A DNA stretch of 64,000 nt from Archilochus colubris. Taxonomy: Eukaryota > Chordata > Aves > Apodiformes > Trochilidae. The translations under genes and the position numbers were made by a program. Every line of letters starts with the position of its first letter. The stretch's first letter is position 1. The notes below the pieces were generated by a model. That model searched no databases. It had not been told where the DNA came from and saw only the letters and a program-made list of their open reading frames with translations. The stretch lies in contig CM041090.1 of assembly GCA_023079485.1 (NCBI GenBank), positions 37,164,874 through 37,228,873 on the forward strand. The letters are read 5' to 3'. Positions 49,801 through 61,469 of this stretch are shown in pieces.

Positions 49801-50754
49801 GGATTAATTGCTACTCTGGCCCTAAGTCAGTGAAACAACATCAGATCTGAAACATGTAGTTTTCACTGCAGAAACAGGCAGGAAGGAGTGGGGAAAGGCA
49901 GTGAATTTATCTTGACAGAACAACAAAAGACCACAGACACTGCCAAGACCCAGAGTACAAAGGATGTCACTGGCAGAGACTCTTGTGACACTAAAGCCAT
50001 GCTCACTTCCCATTGAAACATAAATACCAGGACACAGCCAAAGTGTTCACTGGAGGGCTCCAGTTCCCAGACGATGATCTACTACAGCCTCCTGCCCTGT
50101 TAGGTGTAGTGCATGGGCTTGGTAGTGTACATGGCAGAGAGTTCCTACAGGGCTTAACTCACAGCCAGCTTTTGACAGAAGGCAGGACGCTTATTTGGTA
50201 GGGTCAACTATGTTAACAGGAATGGAGAGGGCCCTGGGATTCTCACTGTTACTGGTTGGCTTTCTCTTTGATAAACTCCTGGTTTTTCAAATAAAAAGAG
50301 TCTCCCCCTCTGAGCAGCTGGAATTAATCTAAGAGGAAGTTTTATCAGGCATAAAAGCAAACAATGAAATGTCTTGTGATTTCAATTATTGTCTGTCAAT
50401 TGGATCCAGACACTAAAACTCACTGGATTAACTATCCCTCTCCACCACAGGACCAAGTTCTGTTCTCAAAAGCACTGCTGGAAAACAAAGGCTGCTGCAA
50501 AGTGTAGAAATAATAATAAATGGAGAGCCTTTGTTGGGCTTAACAATAAAGCACCTGAAACTCAGAGCAAAAACTTTACATTGAGTTTTTAACATGCCAA
50601 AAATTTCCATATCCAATCACTGGGCTTGAACAGACCTTGCATATGTTACTTAGTGATGCTCTGTTCTCCAATTTCCACCCTTTGCAGCTTCCCCCCTTTG
50701 CTCCCCAGACCAGAAGACAGGACATGGAAAGGCACCTAGAGGGAAGAAATCACC
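46867..50754. other. Gene-free unique sequence
   Basis: No gene was recognised. A CTGT/ATCC tetranucleotide patch lies at 48171-48216. A possible very old LINE trace near 49710-49800 was judged too diverged to call. Confidence 0.55.
48171..48216. repeat. (CTGT)n/(ATCC)n tetranucleotide repeat
   Basis: Three CTGT units followed by imperfect ATCC/CTCC units; a compound microsatellite. Confidence 0.9.
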
Positions 50755-50760
50755 TAATGG
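50755..50760. repeat. 6-bp target duplication, left copy
   Basis: TAATGG, identical to 50914-50919. Confidence 0.85.
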
Positions 50761-50913
50761 TGTAGTGTAACAAGGCAAACAGGTGCCCCTAATTGCCAGG
50801 GAGTGGGCATGAGCTTGTGTCAAGCCCACCTGTGCCTAATTAGGGCGGCCCCCACTGCGCATGAGCAGGACCAGGGGGCCAATAAAGGCACCTGGTTGCC
50901 TTGTTACACTACA
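50761..50913 (+). mobile_element. Short TG...CA element with 27-bp inverted termini (copy 1)
   Basis: The 153-bp element begins TGTAGTGTAACAAGG and ends CCTTGTTACACTACA. The two terminal 27-mers (50761-50787 and 50887-50913) are inverted copies with one mismatch. A perfect 6-bp duplication TAATGG flanks it. It shares 79 of its first 85 bases, and its centre, with the element at 58671-58878. Inside are a GC-rich centre with three CpGs and an AATAAA at 50881-50886. It has no coding capacity, so it must be non-autonomous. TG/CA ends plus 6-bp duplications are the signature of betaretrovirus-like (ERVK) integration, whereas long inverted termini point to a MITE. The family is unknown to me. An 8-bp duplication with one mismatch is an alternative boundary reading and would suggest hAT. 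Confidence 0.85.
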
Positions 50914-50919
50914 TAATGG
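50914..50919. repeat. 6-bp target duplication, right copy
   Basis: TAATGG, identical to 50755-50760. Confidence 0.85.
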
Positions 50920-53498
50920 TTTCTGTATTCAGAAGTGTGGGGTTTGTAATGCTGCTTAACAGAATATCTCAGTCCAAACACCACCAGCACTGAGCTTTGG
51001 CTGACAGCCATCCATACTCATGGGATACAGATCTGCTTTATTTTTCTAAAAAGCTACACAACTGTAACAATACTCCCTTGCTGTTCTGTTTGATCTTATT
51101 CAAATATTTATAACATTACCAAGCAAAAACACATACCAACAGTATATGTTCTTTAGATTTCCACAGTGACAAGAAAATGTCACATGCAGGAAATGTCTTC
51201 TGCATCTGTCACCTTTTTCCCCACACATCCTTTAATCCAAACACAGTGTCTTCAAGCCCTCCCCCTTACTAAAGCTTATTATGATCTAAGGTATTTCAGG
51301 CTGAATGTGAAATAATTAATTTTATCCCACTTTTTCTCAAATATTATATCTGAGTTGCCCAAGATTGAACTAGTTAATTTATCTTGGCAGATGAATTTTA
51401 TGCTATTATGAAAGTAAAGTAAATTAATCTAGGAGTAAGGTACAAGCTTACATTTCTTTTAAAGTCTTAATTACGAGTTCATTGATTTTTCTGGAATGAT
51501 ATAGAACTATACAATAAAAAGATTTTGCAAGCAATACACTCCTGGTCTTTACAGCATCAGTAAGAAATTCAATTGTGATGTGTGGTCCATTATGCTAAGT
51601 GGAAATTAATATATGAAAGCTTTTTGACAAAAAACGTTTTTTTTAAAAAAGGTAAGTGACAGATGAACAAGAGGAAAAAAAAAAAAAAGGAGGTCATTAT
51701 GCCTGTTTTATGAGCAAGAACCTGATGCAAGCTTAGCCTCAGGTTATCTTCTGTATCTCACCACATCTAATCATCTGTCCTCAGTTTTGTTGCCACCCAT
51801 ATCATCACTTTCTTTGTTATTCCTTATTATTTCCTTATTAATCATTTTAGGTTAATCAAAAGCCCAGGACTACCCAGAAGCCAGACTACAATGATTAGAA
51901 TTCAAACCTCAACACCTCTTGCACCCTCCACCATGCTCCCCCTCAGGGAAGCTCCCTGGAGTCTTCTAGAAAACCATTTTGGGCCTCTCCTCCCTCTTAA
52001 CTCCATGCAGCATCACCTGCTGAGGGCTACAGAAAACAACCTGCAAACTTTCTGTAGCCACTCACCATCTCCACTTAGTCCATAGAGACTTTGAGGCAGG
52101 AATGTTCTTTTTGTTCCATGCCATAGAAAAAAAGCCACATTATCAAGTTTAGTCTATTCAAGTCTGGTAATGAATCTTTGTCCCTCTCTTACTATGCAGT
52201 AAAGCAATATTAAGGAAAGTTATACTTGCAGATTAAAGTTACTTCTCTTATTCACAGCATGTTAAGCAAGAAAGGATAGATGTAAATTGCACCTTTATTC
52301 TCCATTTATCAGCTGGTATATGAAGATGGTTGATGACTCAGCCTGGAAGTCCCACAAAAAGCATCACAGAATAAAAGGTAATGCTCTAGTAGAGGGCTTT
52401 GCATTAGCTTGTAGTCTACACTATTTATGATATGAACTTGCCAAAAGTTCTGGCTCTCAGGAAGTCTCCAGGTCCACATTCACAGCCATGGGAGTCAATA
52501 TTGGGTTCCTAATGGAGAGGTGCTGCTGTGGCACCCACCAAATAAGAAGTGGCTCATAGGAGCTGCATTTGGTTTGATTGCTCTGTAAATTTTCCAGTCA
52601 TAGCACCCGTCTCCTGAAACCTTGCATTTTAAGAGGTAAAACTTGCACAGTTTTTCACATGCAGAATGGGGATAGGTTTTGGGATGACCTAGGAGGGTCT
52701 TTAAAAAGGGAATATTTAATTTCTAGTGCATCTTCTTGTCTCAGAAGTATTATACATAGCTGGTAAGGAGCTGAAAAGAAGAGAGGGGAAGTCTTGGGGA
52801 TTTGTATAGAACGGAACAGAAATCTGTGTCAGAAACAAAAATCCAACCCTACTATTGAATAAATAAACAAAACAAGCTTCTGGGTGCCATTTCCAGCTTT
52901 TTCTCTCATCTTCTGAACCCAGGTGAGATTAGAAGAGATATATGAGTTCTTTCATATCTAAATTCATGCAAAATATCTCACTGGCTCCCACCATCTTGAA
53001 ATGCCTGCTCTGTTTGAAAATAGCAAAATATTTTCCATCAATTTGAGCATGACACTGGTCTCCCCTCAGTGATTTTGGAGAACACATGTTATGGCAAAAA
53101 GCTATTAGATTTTTTTCCTTATGGTCGCACTGCAAGCAGCAGCAGTCACTGCTCTTCTAAGTACCACATGTTCCAAAACTAACTCAACTCTAGAGCCAGG
53201 CTCAGCTAAATCTTTCCCTAAATTTGCACTCAACCCAAACCCACTCACTAATGTGGAAAGACAGAGCTAGTGAAGGAAAGAGGTGAAGCCAGATGCCTCC
53301 AGTAGCTGAAAGAGGAGGAAGCAGACACAAGCTGGTTTGCAAGTCATTAAGAGAAGCCACTATGGAGGATCTGGGGTAGCTTCAGGCATGAGAAGCAAGC
53401 AAGAGCAGAGGAGAACTGCCCAAAAGGCTATGCTGCCAAATTTTGCACACTGGTAATTGGACAAAGTTTACAAACCTATGAATAATACACAAATCACC
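50920..53498. other. Gene-free unique sequence
   Basis: No gene seen. An A14 run lies at 51675-51688. An AT-rich stretch at 51280-51560 has the texture of conserved non-coding DNA and is discussed in the findings. Confidence 0.5.
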
Positions 53499-54028
53499 CT
53501 AGCACAGAATTAGAAAAACATCCAGTACCAAAGAATTATGACCAAAGCAAACATCCCCACCTCTCTGCAGGCTGGTGTAGCCAGGACAGATATCAATCAG
53601 GAAACCCCAGAAGTGGCTCTTCACAACACAAGGGTGCAAATCACTCAACTCACTCATTGGCAGGCTACACCCTGCCAAAGTTCCTGGCAGCTGCCTAAGG
53701 GTATGGTAGTAGCCAGACATCGTGTTGACATCAGAAGAGGTGAATATTGAGGTCTGTAATGCTTCCAAGTACACAGCAAATGAGCCCTGAAATGACTGCC
53801 TCCTAATGGATATGGGAACATCAGAACTAAATATGGGAACATGTACTTGGTTAAATACAAACTGTTGATCTGGATGGCAACAAGGGCATGGTACATGCAC
53901 AAGCCTATTGAGGATGTGAGCTTGGCACTGGTCCATGACTGTTTCACCACAGCCCACTGGAGACAGCTCAGAGCAGACACAAAGGTGCACGAGCTCAATT
54001 CCTGAACAGCTTTATATCTGCCTCCCAC
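53499..54028 (-). other. Overlapping open frames, unassigned
   Basis: Two minus-strand frames overlap here (53499-53990, 163 codons; 53654-54028, 124 codons). Neither shows a domain I recognise. An internal 12-mer ATATGGGAACAT is repeated at 53810-53821 and 53831-53842, exactly 21 bases apart, which keeps the frame. A decayed coding sequence or transposon is possible, but chance is more likely. I see no start context, splice sites or poly-A signal that would support a gene. Confidence 0.2.
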
Positions 54029-55957
54029 ATCAGCTTTTGCAAGACTGATGCCTTCATTTCTGATGATTCCCTGTTTGGCAGTGAGGAGGGGATCATAAAT
54101 CTGCTAGTTCTCATCAGCAGTGTGATAGCCTCAGGTTTGGAAACACTCCTGCCATTAGGAGATGAACCCTTCATGAAATATTAAAGTGCTTGCTTACTGC
54201 AAGTGCAGTCCTCCCATACAAAGCACAAGTGCCTTCACACTTTATATCCCAGTATCTTTCAAAGTAACACATGTAGGGGAAAAAAAGAGTGGTACTGATG
54301 AGTGCACATGATTTGGGCTACAGAAACTCCTTTCCTATTCTGGGTCCCACTAGTAGAAACTGATTTGGGACAGGAGTGCTTCAGTCTCACCTTCTCAAGG
54401 AGACTTGGTCTTGCAGGAGAGGAAGGAATGAATTAAGGGTGTAGGTTGGGCTGCTGTCAGCTAAGCTTCGCCTGGGCAAGGAAGTTCTCTTTGGCTGTCA
54501 CCCTAAAGACAGTAGTACCAACCTTGGGATAGGCACATGCTGACCAGCATCTTGATAATCCAGCCAGGAATCCTCAGCTGTGTGTGGCTGCAGGTCAGTT
54601 TGAGTTGCCAAATTGCACCAGAGTGAACACCTGAGCTCTCTTGCTTTGCCAGCATCAGCAAACAGTTTAAGGTTGCATTTTCATTCTTTTGTCCATGACC
54701 AGCAGAGAAGCACAACCACCTTGAGGGTGCTGGCTGCAGCATTTTGCTGCTCTGAGCCAAGGCCACATGCTCTGCCCTCCCCAGGACAAGCAAGTGACAA
54801 GGACAAGCCACCCTTCAGGTGCTACATCTGGTCAGTGCACAAGAGCATTCTCTCAGCTGAGGGCACAGGTAGCCCAGATATTTGTTTATAATTGTATTTA
54901 GAAGTTTTAAACCTGAGTGTATAAGTTCAACTGGAAAGTCACATGAAGCAAAGAGCTTCAATAAAAAGAAGGGGTAGAAACTGCAGGTACCCTCAAGAAC
55001 TGATGTGGAGACAGAGCCTTTGGGCAGGCAGGTGACACTCGTGCTATGGTGGGGTCAACACATTTCTTGCCTCTTCAGCTGTAGTAGGGGTCTGACAGCT
55101 CCACCTTGGAAAATGTTGACTCTAGGGCAGAAAAGTTAAAAAAACACCTGACAGCTTTTGTCTAGGAAACTGCAGTTGAGCTCTTTCCTCCTGTACCTTG
55201 TGGGAAGTGCATTTCGGACCCTACAGAACTGTGACTTGCATTCCTACATGGAGCAGACTCCTCAGTTACACTTTCAAAATAACCACTACAGCCTGTTCCA
55301 AGTTTTTTGGAGTCATTGGTATTTCTGCCAGTGCCAGATCACAATCTCCTGACAAGACCTTGAATGATTTCCTTTTTCATTTTATCAAAATATGGGGGAG
55401 CAGAGAGAACAGTATTCTACAGAAAGAAAAAAAAGCACATTTTCTGTCAAAACCATTTTTATGGAAATATTTTAACAGGCTTTAAGAGTAGCACAATGCA
55501 CCCTTTGCCAGTGACATTCTACCTTGGTATTTACAGCAGTTCTTTGTTTGTGTTTGTGCCAATGGAGAGCACATCTTTGGCTTTCAATACTTCCACTCCA
55601 AAGCTTATGGCAAAATGTTGTCTCCCACTCAAAGAGGCCACTCTGTGAGACTTTCTGTAACTTACATTTCCACAGTCACTTATTTGTAACTTATATCCAA
55701 ATTCCGTATGAAAATTATGTTAGAAGTCAAGTCAGATTGAAAAAAACCCTCCCTATCCTCCCTAGTCTAGAAAGACATTTTTACCTGCATCATTTCTGTA
55801 ACACAGCACAGTTCCAAAAGACCTGAGGGACAATGTTGATACAACTGGCTCCAACCTTCACAGCCAAGATACAACAAATTTCAATGAGAATTTACACCTT
55901 TTATTTAAAAAAATATTTCTAGCAACTTAAATCCTCCCAGGAAGAACTGGAGTGGGG
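54029..55957. other. Gene-free unique sequence
   Basis: Open frames at 54503-54811 (minus) and 54613-54891 (plus) overlap and are unremarkable. No repeat was recognised. Confidence 0.5.
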
Positions 55958-56039
55958 AAAACCCCCAAAACAAGAAACAAACAAAAAATAACCAACCAAA
56001 CAAAAAAAACAGCCAAAAATGAACCACAAACTAAAAAAT
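55958..56039. repeat. A/C-rich low-complexity tract
   Basis: CAAA, CCAA and A-run units with few G or T on the plus strand over about 80 bp. Confidence 0.85.
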
Positions 56040-56873
56040 AGTCATATTTAACTTCCATAAACATCTTCCACTCATATTCCCATTTGACAGAAGAAGGGTA
56101 TTTCTTTTTACAACCATTAAAAATCAACCTGAATACACTGAATATGAAAGATCACTTGTAAAGATTTATTTGAGTCACCAAGCAATTTTTACCACCACGT
56201 ACATGCCAAACAGAAGGAAGCAGAGTTACTTTCCCAGCTCTCAAAAGCCTCACTGGGTGGATAATTCAATTGGCATCTTCACTGTGATAGAGTTAATGTC
56301 AGCAAGCTGAAAAGCTGCAGATATCATGCCTGTTTATAAGCACTGAGATAATCCATCTCAAGATTGTAACTGAGTCATATAATCCATTTCTGCTGAAAGA
56401 AGTTCTTGACATGAGAGATCTAGCACCTTGTGGCTACTTCTAGGGAGAAGAACTTTGAATAAAAGCCCAGGAATTGTGGGAGGTCCATCCATGTCCTCTT
56501 TACTTTCTCATCCCAAGAATAGCAGCATTGTAAAATTGCCTAAAATATAAATCTAAGGCATCTAAAAACTAAAAATAATTGTGTTGGCACTACATGGAAA
56601 CAAGTGACCAGTGAACACCACTGTGATGTCCAAATATCAGAGCACATGCTAAGAGACAAGGGAAAGTCTGCCTATCTTATCAAGGGTGGCTGTGGAAGGA
56701 GAAAGAATGCTTATGGTTTGACTCTGAGGTCCTGCACAAAGAAAAAAAGGAGAAACCACCCAAGCACCCTGTGTTGCCCCCCACGAAGAGACCTTAAGGC
56801 AAGAGGGGAACTGCAACTTTATTCTTTGGCTCCTATTTTTGCTTGTAACTGAGGAATAGTGCTCCATTTTTCC

Positions 56874-56895
56874 TTTTTTTTTTTTTTTTTTTTTT
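56874..56895. repeat. T22 homopolymer
   Basis: A run of 22 T, followed 32 bases later by an A17 run (56927-56943). The two could pair as a large A/T hairpin. Confidence 0.95.
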
Positions 56896-56926
56896 CTGCT
56901 TGCAGTATGTTTTATTAAAGGAAAAT

Positions 56927-56970
56927 AAAAAAAAAAAAAAAAACAAACCACAAACAACAAAACACACAAA
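56927..56970. repeat. A17 run and CAAA-rich tract
   Basis: A17 at 56927-56943 grades into CAAACCACAAACAACAAAAC. Confidence 0.9.
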
Positions 56971-57094
56971 TTTGTATCTGGGGGATGCAACCCAGCTGTT
57001 GTATCTTGTCCTCTGTTATGGGGAACAGGGTCTGTCCCTTTCTCCCTGCTTGCCCTCTGCTTTCAGTGCTCTAATCATTTCTCAGACTCTAAAA

Positions 57095-57260
57095 CAGAGC
57101 TATTGCGAACAATGAGTTAATGATTTCTCATGAACATGCTAATTTTTATCTCAAAATGGAGCTAATTTTGCAGCTAGAGTGACACATTTGATGAAATGGA
57201 CTTTAACATTTCCCTCCCTCCTCATTAAGTGTCTTATAGAGCTGCAGATTTCAGCTCCTG
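57095..57260. other. Candidate conserved non-coding block
   Basis: Unique AT-rich sequence with AACAATGAGTTAATGATTTC, CATGCTAATTTTTATC and GAGCTAATTTTGC strings, rich in TAAT cores and an octamer-like ATGCTAAT. It is called on texture and motif content only. Confidence 0.2.
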
Positions 57261-58664
57261 TGTGTGGTGTGGGCAGCAAGAGACATCTCTGGTCTGCAGA
57301 TTCCATGCAATTTAGCACAGTGCCCTAGGCACTGGAGATGGAGAAGGACACAAACATGAGGGGCTCAAAGAATTAACTAAATTGAGGAGAAAGGCAAGAA
57401 GAATCCACTGAAGGAGGTAAAGCTGAGTTATCCATCTTGGCACTCCTGGAGAATATTTTCGATCTTCCCATTCACCGTATTTAATGCAATGAGCATTTGG
57501 CATGTTCTCCAGATAGCTCAGCATGGGAATCCATGCTATCTGCCAAAACTGGCTGGAGATTTTTAGATGGAAGAGATGTTTGTCAGGAAAGTACTCCTAC
57601 AGAAGGATCGAGAGCACTGCACGGGAGCATATTGATGCCACCAAAGCTCTAACAGGCAGCAGACACCTTCCTCACCAGCTCCAGCTACCCGGGAGCCCTC
57701 CTGCAGGCACAACCAGCCCAGGCCACCCACCCACCAAGCAAACTTCTGGAGCTTGAGACAGCCAAACACCTCAGAGTTTCTAAAAGTTTTTGTTCCTTGA
57801 GGAAACAAGAAGTTTTGAGAAGTGAGATGAATCCTTATGTGAGTGAGATGAGTCTTTTCTCAACTGCACTTTTTGTTGAGGAAAAGCACACTATTTCCTC
57901 CCAAACACTAAAGCTGGTGCAGGTTAATATTTTCCAAAGCCTTTTAATGTATTTGGTCACTTATTTCTCACAGCAATATCAAGGGCTCAGCTGGTCCATG
58001 TGATAATTCATAGGCACGCCCCTGTTCCTCTATCACCAGAGCAGCTAAAGGTAATTCATTCAGAGCAAGAATATGTGGCCAGCAAATTTTGTCTCAAAAG
58101 CAAGTCCAGAGCAGTTTATCTACTGCTTAGTGGTAGTCTCTTTTGAACAAAATATTTCTCAGATGAGTAAGAATAGAGATGTGAAGGTTTGGGTTCAACA
58201 GGACAAAATTTTTACAGCCAATGAAAAAGGTTTCTTGTTCAGACTCCTTTCTGATCAATGAACAAATTGAAGTTTCTCGAGTGCTGCATTAATGTGAGTA
58301 AAGAAATCTGGCAGAAAATAAACCACCTTGCAATCTAGCTGACCCCAAATATTAGAGGAACTGGGGTGGCTGGGCTTAGATTCTGAGTGATGGCCAATTC
58401 ACCTTTAGTAGGTTGGAAAAAAAGGGTCTGGATGCACTACTAACACCACGCTAGCAAAGAACTTATTGAGAACTCCTGCTGAAATTTGGTAAGAAACCTC
58501 ATTTATCTTGACCATCAGATTAATGGTGTAATCTATTAAAGCAACAGCATACAAGTTCTTTTGGATTGCCACTGTTAAATTTCCTGTCTGCAAAAGAAGC
58601 ATGAGCAGAATACCCAGGCTATGAATACTGTATAGAAATTTCACAGGGCAGGTTCAGGGGGCAA
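57261..58664. other. Gene-free unique sequence
   Basis: No supported feature. Confidence 0.5.
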
Positions 58665-58670
58665 CCTGGC
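58665..58670. repeat. 6-bp target duplication, left copy
   Basis: CCTGGC, identical to 58879-58884. Confidence 0.85.
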
Positions 58671-58878
58671 TGTAGTGAAATGAGGCAACCAGGTGCCACT
58701 AATTGCCAGGGAGTGAGCATGAGCTTGTGTCAAGCCCACCTGTGCCTAATTAGGGCGGGACCCTACTGTGCATGAGTAGGACCAGGGGGCCAACCCTAAT
58801 TAGGCACAGGTGGACTTGACACAAGCTCATGCTCACTCCCTGGCAATTAGTGGCACCTGGTTGCCTCATTTCAATACA
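58671..58878 (+). mobile_element. Foldback derivative of the short TG...CA element (copy 2)
   Basis: This 208-bp element is related to 50761-50913. Its left 85 bp (58671-58755) and right 85 bp (58794-58878) are inverted copies matching at 83 of 85 positions, around a 38-bp centre (58756-58793) that resembles the centre of copy 1. The right arm has replaced the short right terminus and the AATAAA seen in copy 1. A perfect 6-bp CCTGGC duplication flanks the whole, so the boundaries are clear. Its left 85 bp differ from copy 1 at six positions. A transcript of either strand would fold into a long near-perfect hairpin. There is no coding capacity. Confidence 0.9.
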
Positions 58879-58884
58879 CCTGGC
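58879..58884. repeat. 6-bp target duplication, right copy
   Basis: CCTGGC, identical to 58665-58670. Confidence 0.85.
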
Positions 58885-59290
58885 CAAAACGGTGGGTGTA
58901 GAGATTTATACTATTAAGGAGACTCTACAAAATTACAGGCAAGACAAAGGAAGGGATGCACTTGAGTGTTAGAATCTTACCCAGAGGTGTCCCAATGGGG
59001 GGGAAGAGGAGCTCAGCCCATTGGCTGGTCCCAGGGGTAGAAGTGTCCCCATAATGGTGTCTTCTCTGTAATGGTGTCTTCCCCGACATCTGTTCCCCTG
59101 TTGGCTATTTTTATACTATTTTACCTGTCAAGTAAAGTTTGAGTGACTCTATTCAAGCATATCTTTATTGTGACTGCTGCAAAGTTTTCTCACTTCACAT
59201 TTAAAGCTATAGGCAACAGAAAATTCAGCACGCAGACGCTGCGTGCAGTGGTCACACCCTGAAGGTGGGTAACTTTAGGGATAGAAGTGT
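58885..59290 (+). mobile_element. Possible LTR-like fragment
   Basis: The stretch has an LTR-like order of parts: an inverted CCAAT box (ATTGGCT) near 59021-59027, a tandem TAATGGTGTCTTC pair near 59053-59085, a T-rich stretch with TATACTATTTTACC, AGTAAAG as a weak poly-A-like signal, and a CpG-rich 8-bp hairpin at 59228-59246. I could not define TG/CA ends or a target duplication, and no family match came to mind. Ordinary unique sequence is the alternative. Confidence 0.25.
59228..59246. repeat. CpG-containing 8-bp hairpin
   Basis: GCACGCAG and CTGCGTGC are perfect inverted copies around the loop ACG, with three CpGs in 19 bases of otherwise CpG-poor DNA. Confidence 0.9.
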
Positions 59291-61448
59291 GGTTTTTATA
59301 TTAAAATGATATTATAATAAGCAAAAGTACACTTCAAGAAGAGCATTTATCAAAGGGTGGCAGGTTGTTGGCCAAAGGTATCAAAAGTGCAGTTAGTGGG
59401 TATTGTAGCCACAGTGGCATCTCTGCTCCACCCTCCATGCAATTTCTCTTGGAGTTATCACACTGAGTAACCCTGACAATGCCAACATCTGGGGTAGTCA
59501 TGGGGCACATTAGCCCAGCTCCAAATGCTGCACCTTTACTTGAAAAGTACAAATACAGTCTGGGTCATTTCTAGCAATTATTGCAATTATTCCACATAGG
59601 GTTCAACAGATCTGACTGATTTTGGATAGCTGCCACGACATGAGATAAATCACCCCTTAGAAATATCCATTTGTCTCCATCAGCTTTGAAAGGAATCTTG
59701 ACAAGTCAGATCAGCTGCTCACAGTGCAGCTGTCTATTAGCTGAAGCTGATGAATCCCAGCTCAAAATGTCATGCCAACCCCAGGCATTTCTCTACAGTT
59801 TTGGAGATAAAAACTACAGTAAAAAAGAAGGGGAAGTGTTTGTTACACTTGAAGCCTGCAGACAAAGGAAGCTTCCAATCAACCACTGCTGTAATTTCTA
59901 GTAACAAAGCAGAAAAGGCAATGTCTTGGTTGGCAGAGTGTTTCTTTGCTAGGCTTAGGAGCTGTGGTTTGCAGACAAGGTGTAGGATAAGATGAACTTC
60001 TACTCAGGTTCAAGAGGGATGAGGTTTTGTTCTCACAAAAGAGACAGAGTTCTTTACTGCTTCTTCCAGAAGAACTGGATGATTTATTTAAGTTCTCTGA
60101 AGTGGCAAAATTATCTCACATGCCAAAAAGAACCCAAAACCAAACACCTCACAAGTGGGATCCTGTCTATGGCATGCATCAGTGACACAGTGAATCCTAA
60201 CAAAAGGCAACAGTTTTAGTCTGCTGCCAAATCAAGGAAGGATGGAAGAGGCAGTTAAGGGATGAGATCCTCACCCTGCATTGCATGACCTAAACCAGCA
60301 GCTCTCAGAGTGGGTGCTCAAGAACTCACAAGCCTTGAAGCCACTTTCTCATGCTGCTTCCATGCCAGCATAACTCTCAAAGACCTCTCTTGCAGCAAGA
60401 CTTGTTGACAATCTCAGGCATCCTCCACAAGCTTCCCCCTTCTGACTCTTCCTTCTTATTCTCTGCCATATCTTACCCCTCAAACACTTGCAGTGGATCC
60501 CTACAGCCCTACAATGCTCAGGCAAGAGGAGATGCACCAAGGTTGCAGCAGACGAGCACTTGGCTGCAAGATCCCTGGTAAGGACCCACTCTTGGGAGGC
60601 TCCACTGATCATGATCCCAGGAAGCTGAACCCAGGTTGTCCAGCAGTGTGAGAGGCTTTCCCATCAAGGCCCAAATGTAGCCCTTATGTGGTTTACTTGA
60701 GTGATAGAAAGGCATGAATATGACCAGCTAATGTCAGTCTTCCTTCCCACTCCACAAAAAGGCTTGAGAAGAGCAACAGGTCTCAAAAGATAAATATAAA
60801 ATCAATTGGTGGAAAGTATGTCTCATAGCAGTCCCATAAACCAGGAGAGAATGAGGCAAGGCTCAAGTTATATTCAGAAAAAACCTCCTACATACACTGC
60901 TCCAAGGCACCAGAGCCTAAGTTTTCTATTCCAAGTATTGACTCCAGGTAAATAAACCCAGCTATGCAGTAGTTGCTTCTGGATTTTTGTTACATAGATT
61001 TTTTCCCTTAGCATTAAATTTTCAATGCAAAATATGACAAATGGCAAGAATTCCCCTAGCAATGGCCTTTTTTGAAAGAAAGTGATATTCTTAAACCACT
61101 ATTGATTTAACCTCAGAGGGAGCAATGCATCAGAGGGAACTGACACTCCTGACTCCCTGCCAGACTGAAATGAAACTCAGCAAGCCATGTAATGATGGAA
61201 GGACAAGGGCAATAAATTCCAGAGGAGTTCCTTAGCTTCCAGTGGAGTCAAAGTCTCCAGAAGACATATCCCAAGAGAAAAAAGCAAATTCTGAAGGGTG
61301 CCCACCAATTAAAAAAATAAATACTTGAAACTTAACACTTATGTATTCAGCATTGCAGAAAAGCGAAAGGCACAGGGGATGATACCACAGAAATTCTGAT
61401 GCTCCAGCAGTTACTTACATAGGGTCAACACTTAAATAGTTAATTTTA
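59291..61448. other. Gene-free unique sequence
   Basis: No gene or interspersed repeat was recognised. Confidence 0.5.
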
Positions 61449-61469
61449 ATAAAAATAAATAAATAAATT
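61449..61469. repeat. (AAAT)n microsatellite
   Basis: Short run of AAAT units. Confidence 0.85.

Noticed and set aside
50762..50912. hAT assignment with 8-bp target duplications
   Set aside because: The 8-bp reading needs one mismatch in each copy, while shifting the ends by one base gives perfect 6-bp duplications in both. It is kept only as an alternative.
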